Part shown: positions 61,316-64,000 of the stretch, piece by piece
Position numbering within the stretch: the stretch's first letter is position 1
Layout of the letters: each line of letters starts with the position of its first letter
Origin: Vicia villosa
Taxonomy: Eukaryota > Streptophyta > Magnoliopsida > Fabales > Fabaceae
Direction: 5' to 3'
DNA length: 64,000 bases
NCBI RefSeq assembly: GCF_029867415.1
Contig: NC_081185.1
Coordinates: forward strand, 68,147,156 to 68,211,155
Notes under the pieces: generated by a model
The model's database searches: none
What the model was told of the DNA's origin: nothing
The model's input: only the letters and a program-made list of their open reading frames with translations
Position numbers and translations under genes: made by a program

Positions 61316-62737
61316 ATGCCTCCAAAATCAAGAAAAGGAAAGGAAATTGCTTCCAGTTCATCATCTCAACCGGTAAGTGCTCTTGTTCATCCTGATTGTA
61401 GAGAAAACTTTGAGAAGTGGCAGATGAAAAGGAAAATTGTTAAGCAATATACTTATGATCCAAATCTTGTCGAAAACATGCATATCCCTGATGTCGCTGC
61501 GTTAATTGAACATCAAAACATTCATCCCTTATTGCAATGTGATACCCCGTACTGTGAGAATACCGTTAGGGCTTTCTATGCAGGATTTACAAAAGGAGAC
61601 GGTTGTAACTTCCGTTTCAAAATGGGATCTAGATCGCATGTTGTTGACAAACGGGTCTGGATTAGTATTTTTGGTCTGACAATCGTTGGTGATGAACTCC
61701 GTATGGTAGACGGGGATGTACCGGGAAACTATGATCATGAGGCCTACATGAAGTCAATCCTCAAAGATCCTTCCGTATTTGATAGACCAAATGAAACAAT
61801 AACAGCTGGTCATTTGAAGCGAGATCCTAGACTCTTGAACTGGGTAATCTCAAGAATCATTCGACCGAGGGCTGGAGGATATTCAAGAATTGAAAGAAAT
61901 GAAGTGGTGCTCATGTATCTGCTGCAAAACAGAACGCGTTTACACTGGCCTCACTTCCTTGCTGCTAAGTTTCATGAAGTCAAACAGAAAACTACAGCCC
62001 TATGTTATGGTTCAATCATTCAAACAATTGTCAATCACTTTGGTATGCGACTTGATCACTTACACTACACTCGCGTACATCAATCCCAGGAATTCTCACA
62101 AACCACCTTGACTCTTATGGGATATCATTGGAATCCTGTGAGGAAGACATATTATCTCATTCAAAAAGGAACAGGGAAAGTTATCTACAACTATGATGAT
62201 CCTACGGAGTTTGGAAACAATGTAGGAAATGAGGAAGAGGGAAACGATCAAGAAATAGCAAATGAGGAGGATCAAACCATGGAAGACATAGCTCATGACA
62301 CAGATCCAAATTGGCAATATGTTCCGTCTCAACAGGAAGAAGTTCCTTGGGGATACACTGCTCCACCTCCTCCTGATCAATCTAACATAATATCTATGCT
62401 TGAAGCTATGCAACTTCAACAACAGCAGAACTTTGAAACTCAACAGCTTCAATTTCAAACGATGCAGCAGCTTCAACAAGATAGATATGAGGAACAACAA
62501 CGGCAATACCAATCTCTGTACGGCTTGGTTCAGGAACAAAGGAACGATTTTGAGACGTTTGCATCCAACTCCATATTGAGGCAGAATCAGTTTGAGGAAA
62601 CGGCATTGCATCGTCATGCTAACATCAGCCAGAGCTTCAACACTCTTAACATGTCTGTGCTGGATTTGTTGGAACAGGTTGAAGAAGATCGTCCTCACAC
62701 ATTTCAAAGAGGAAGAGGAAGAAGGGGCAGGCGTTAG
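61316..62737 (+). CDS. ORF2: plant transposon protein-like, 473 codons (copy 2)
   Basis: Intact counterpart of the ORF at 55119-56540. Four substitutions were seen in the 473-codon product: Ile/Arg near residue 29, Thr/Ile near 178, Leu/Pro near 337 and His/Gln near 399. Several silent changes accompany them (for example near 61518, 61866, 62180 and 62547). Both copies stay open over 473 codons while the adjacent gag is frameshifted. The same domain, acidic patch, Gln-rich coil and basic tail are present. Confidence 0.8.
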   Translation: MPPKSRKGKEIASSSSSQPVSALVHPDCRENFEKWQMKRKIVKQYTYDPNLVENMHIPDVAALIEHQNIHPLLQCDTPYCENTVRAFYAGFTKGDGCNFRFKMGSRSHVVDKRVWISIFGLTIVGDELRMVDGDVPGNYDHEAYMKSILKDPSVFDRPNETITAGHLKRDPRLLNWVISRIIRPRAGGYSRIERNEVVLMYLLQNRTRLHWPHFLAAKFHEVKQKTTALCYGSIIQTIVNHFGMRLDHLHYTRVHQSQEFSQTTLTLMGYHWNPVRKTYYLIQKGTGKVIYNYDDPTEFGNNVGNEEEGNDQEIANEEDQTMEDIAHDTDPNWQYVPSQQEEVPWGYTAPPPPDQSNIISMLEAMQLQQQQNFETQQLQFQTMQQLQQDRYEEQQRQYQSLYGLVQEQRNDFETFASNSILRQNQFEETALHRHANISQSFNTLNMSVLDLLEQVEEDRPHTFQRGRGRRGRR

Positions 62738-63151
62738 GACATATCGTTATCATATCATCATTTCATTGCATTTCATGCCATTAAGTTTTCCTTTTGTTTT
62801 GTTTTGTTGTTAAAAACATTATATGATGTAGCACTCTATGTCCTCTTTTATAATTCTCGTGAACTACTATGTATGTTGTTAGCTTGCTTTAAAACATGTT
62901 ATCTATCTCTATGACTACTGGTATTCTTTATTTTTCTTGTTTCTCTCCTACTCTGCTCTCTTTGTTTCTCTTTTTGATGTTGTCAAAGGGGGAGATAGAT
63001 ACAATAGATGCTGAGTGTACGGGGGAGCCTTGGTGAGAGATTGCCCTGTTGAGAGATAGATGCTGGATGTACGGGGGAGCTCTGTTGAGTCCTTGTCACT
63101 TACTACCAAAGCTTTTGACTATTGGTTTGCCATCATCAAAAAGGGGGAGTA
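62738..63151 (+). other. 3' untranslated region and polypurine tract, copy 2
   Basis: Equivalent to 56541-56954 with about eight substitutions. The polypurine tract AAAAAGGGGGAGTA ends at 63151. Confidence 0.8.
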
Positions 63152-64000
63152 TGTGAGTACAAGATTACACTCAAAGATGTTTTTGATTTATGGCAAACTC
63201 AAATGAGCATTCAAACAACAAGGAGGAATCAGAAAAGCAAAGCATTTGATCACTCATGAAAGCACAAGGTGATCCACTATGCATATAAGTCGACTCAACA
63301 CAAGCTGGACATGAAAAATGCAGAAAATCAGCAGTTAGGTCGACCTACTGTCAACCTAGGTCGACCTAAAATGAAGGAAAACCCATATACCTCTGCTAGG
63401 TCGACTCACAGACCATTTAGGTCGACTCAAAATGAAGAAATCTTCATATCAGTCTGCTAGGTCGACCTACATGGCAATTAGGTCGACCTAATCTGTGAAA
63501 ATGTCCCCAGAATGCATCAGAAGAGGATTCTGGTCGACCTACTCCTTCAACAGGTCGACCTAACTGGGAGCAAAAGTCTGCAAGCTCTGTTAGGTCGACC
63601 TAAGCACTACAAGTGGTCGACCTAACTGATCAAGAAAGTTCAAAAATCAGTTTTTCTTGTTTCTAACTGTTATGCAATCATATATATTGTTCAAGGGTAA
63701 TTATTCAAGCAACACCAACGACTGAAAGATACACAAACGCTTCTCATCTTCGTTCTTCATCATCTCCAACACAATTACACATAATCATTCTTGCGTTGCG
63801 GGTTAGTGATGAGTTCGATAACGTCCATGGAACGGAATTGAAGATTCCTAGTGGGTGAAGGTTTGTGGGGTTTGTTGGTGAATAAAATCTGCGGGTTTTG
63901 TCCTCCACGACGGGTGGTTCTTGGGGGTTTTTATCAAGAGGCGTTCATTGAGGATTCGGCTGAGTGTAACGATTGAGGAACGGGGAGTTCAAGGAATCAA
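63152..64000 (+). mobile_element. SIRE-like array, LTR 3 (continues past window)
   Basis: Starts TGTGAGTACAAGATTACAC. It differs from LTRs 1 and 2 at about a dozen sites up to about 63740, and no difference was seen from there to the window end. It contains the GTCGAC cluster. Whether it ends the array or begins a third unit cannot be seen. Confidence 0.92.

Overview
This window holds no recognisable host gene, rRNA, CRISPR array or bacterial feature. It is intergenic plant nuclear DNA made almost entirely of nested LTR retrotransposons. Several elements look Ogre-like (Ty3/gypsy, Tat lineage): LTRs of about 2.8-3.8 kb starting TGTCATACCCC, a primer-binding site reading TGGCGACTCTGCTGGGGA, and a 3' untranslated region full of tandem repeats. 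Others are SIRE/Maximus-type Ty1/copia elements with the TGGTATCAGAGCC primer site. This combination points to a large-genome legume of the tribe Fabeae (Pisum, Vicia or Lathyrus type). The genus is an inference.

Layout, left to right. 1-6316: 3' part of a plus-strand Ogre-like element (internal tandem repeats, polypurine tract, complete 3' LTR) inserted in the gag of a minus-strand Tork/Tnt1-like copia (6315-8009). 8010-10550: AT-rich DNA with a 145-bp tandem repeat, a Mutator-type MITE with a perfect 9-bp target duplication, an AT microsatellite and tRNA-like sequences. 10560-12196: SIRE-like debris, split at 12202-16727 by a non-autonomous copia-type element with intact GAAAT target duplications. 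17427-23845: a fragmentary LTR, then a decayed minus-strand SIRE-like gag-pol with a solo LTR inside it (20162-21594, CTCAT duplications). 23846-33300: a decayed plus-strand Tat/Retand-like gypsy element, itself split by a gag-only SIRE-like element (25092-30214). 33301-39665: the 3' end of a minus-strand Ogre, broken into the gypsy RNase H. 39666-50756: a minus-strand Ogre-like element without pol, inserted in the previous Ogre's integrase. 50757-64000: a SIRE-like element in a head-to-tail array (LTR-internal-LTR-internal-LTR), inserted in the 5' LTR of the pol-less Ogre.

The most unusual unit is the array at 50757-64000. Its 6.2-kb repeat carries a frameshifted copia gag, no reverse transcriptase or integrase, and an intact 473-codon ORF related to the plant-specific 'putative plant transposon protein' family. 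Its LTR and the DNA before that ORF are packed with the palindrome AGGTCGACCT. A second, independent element (12202-16727) carries a broken ORF of the same family. A second theme is a degenerate tRNA-like module with A- and B-box-like motifs at an equivalent place in three separate Ogre LTRs.

The nesting gives a relative chronology: the Tat-like gypsy is older than Ogre 33301, which is older than the pol-less Ogre 39666, which is older than the tandem SIRE-like array. Nearly all coding regions are pseudogenes. The two copies of the 473-codon ORF are the main exception.
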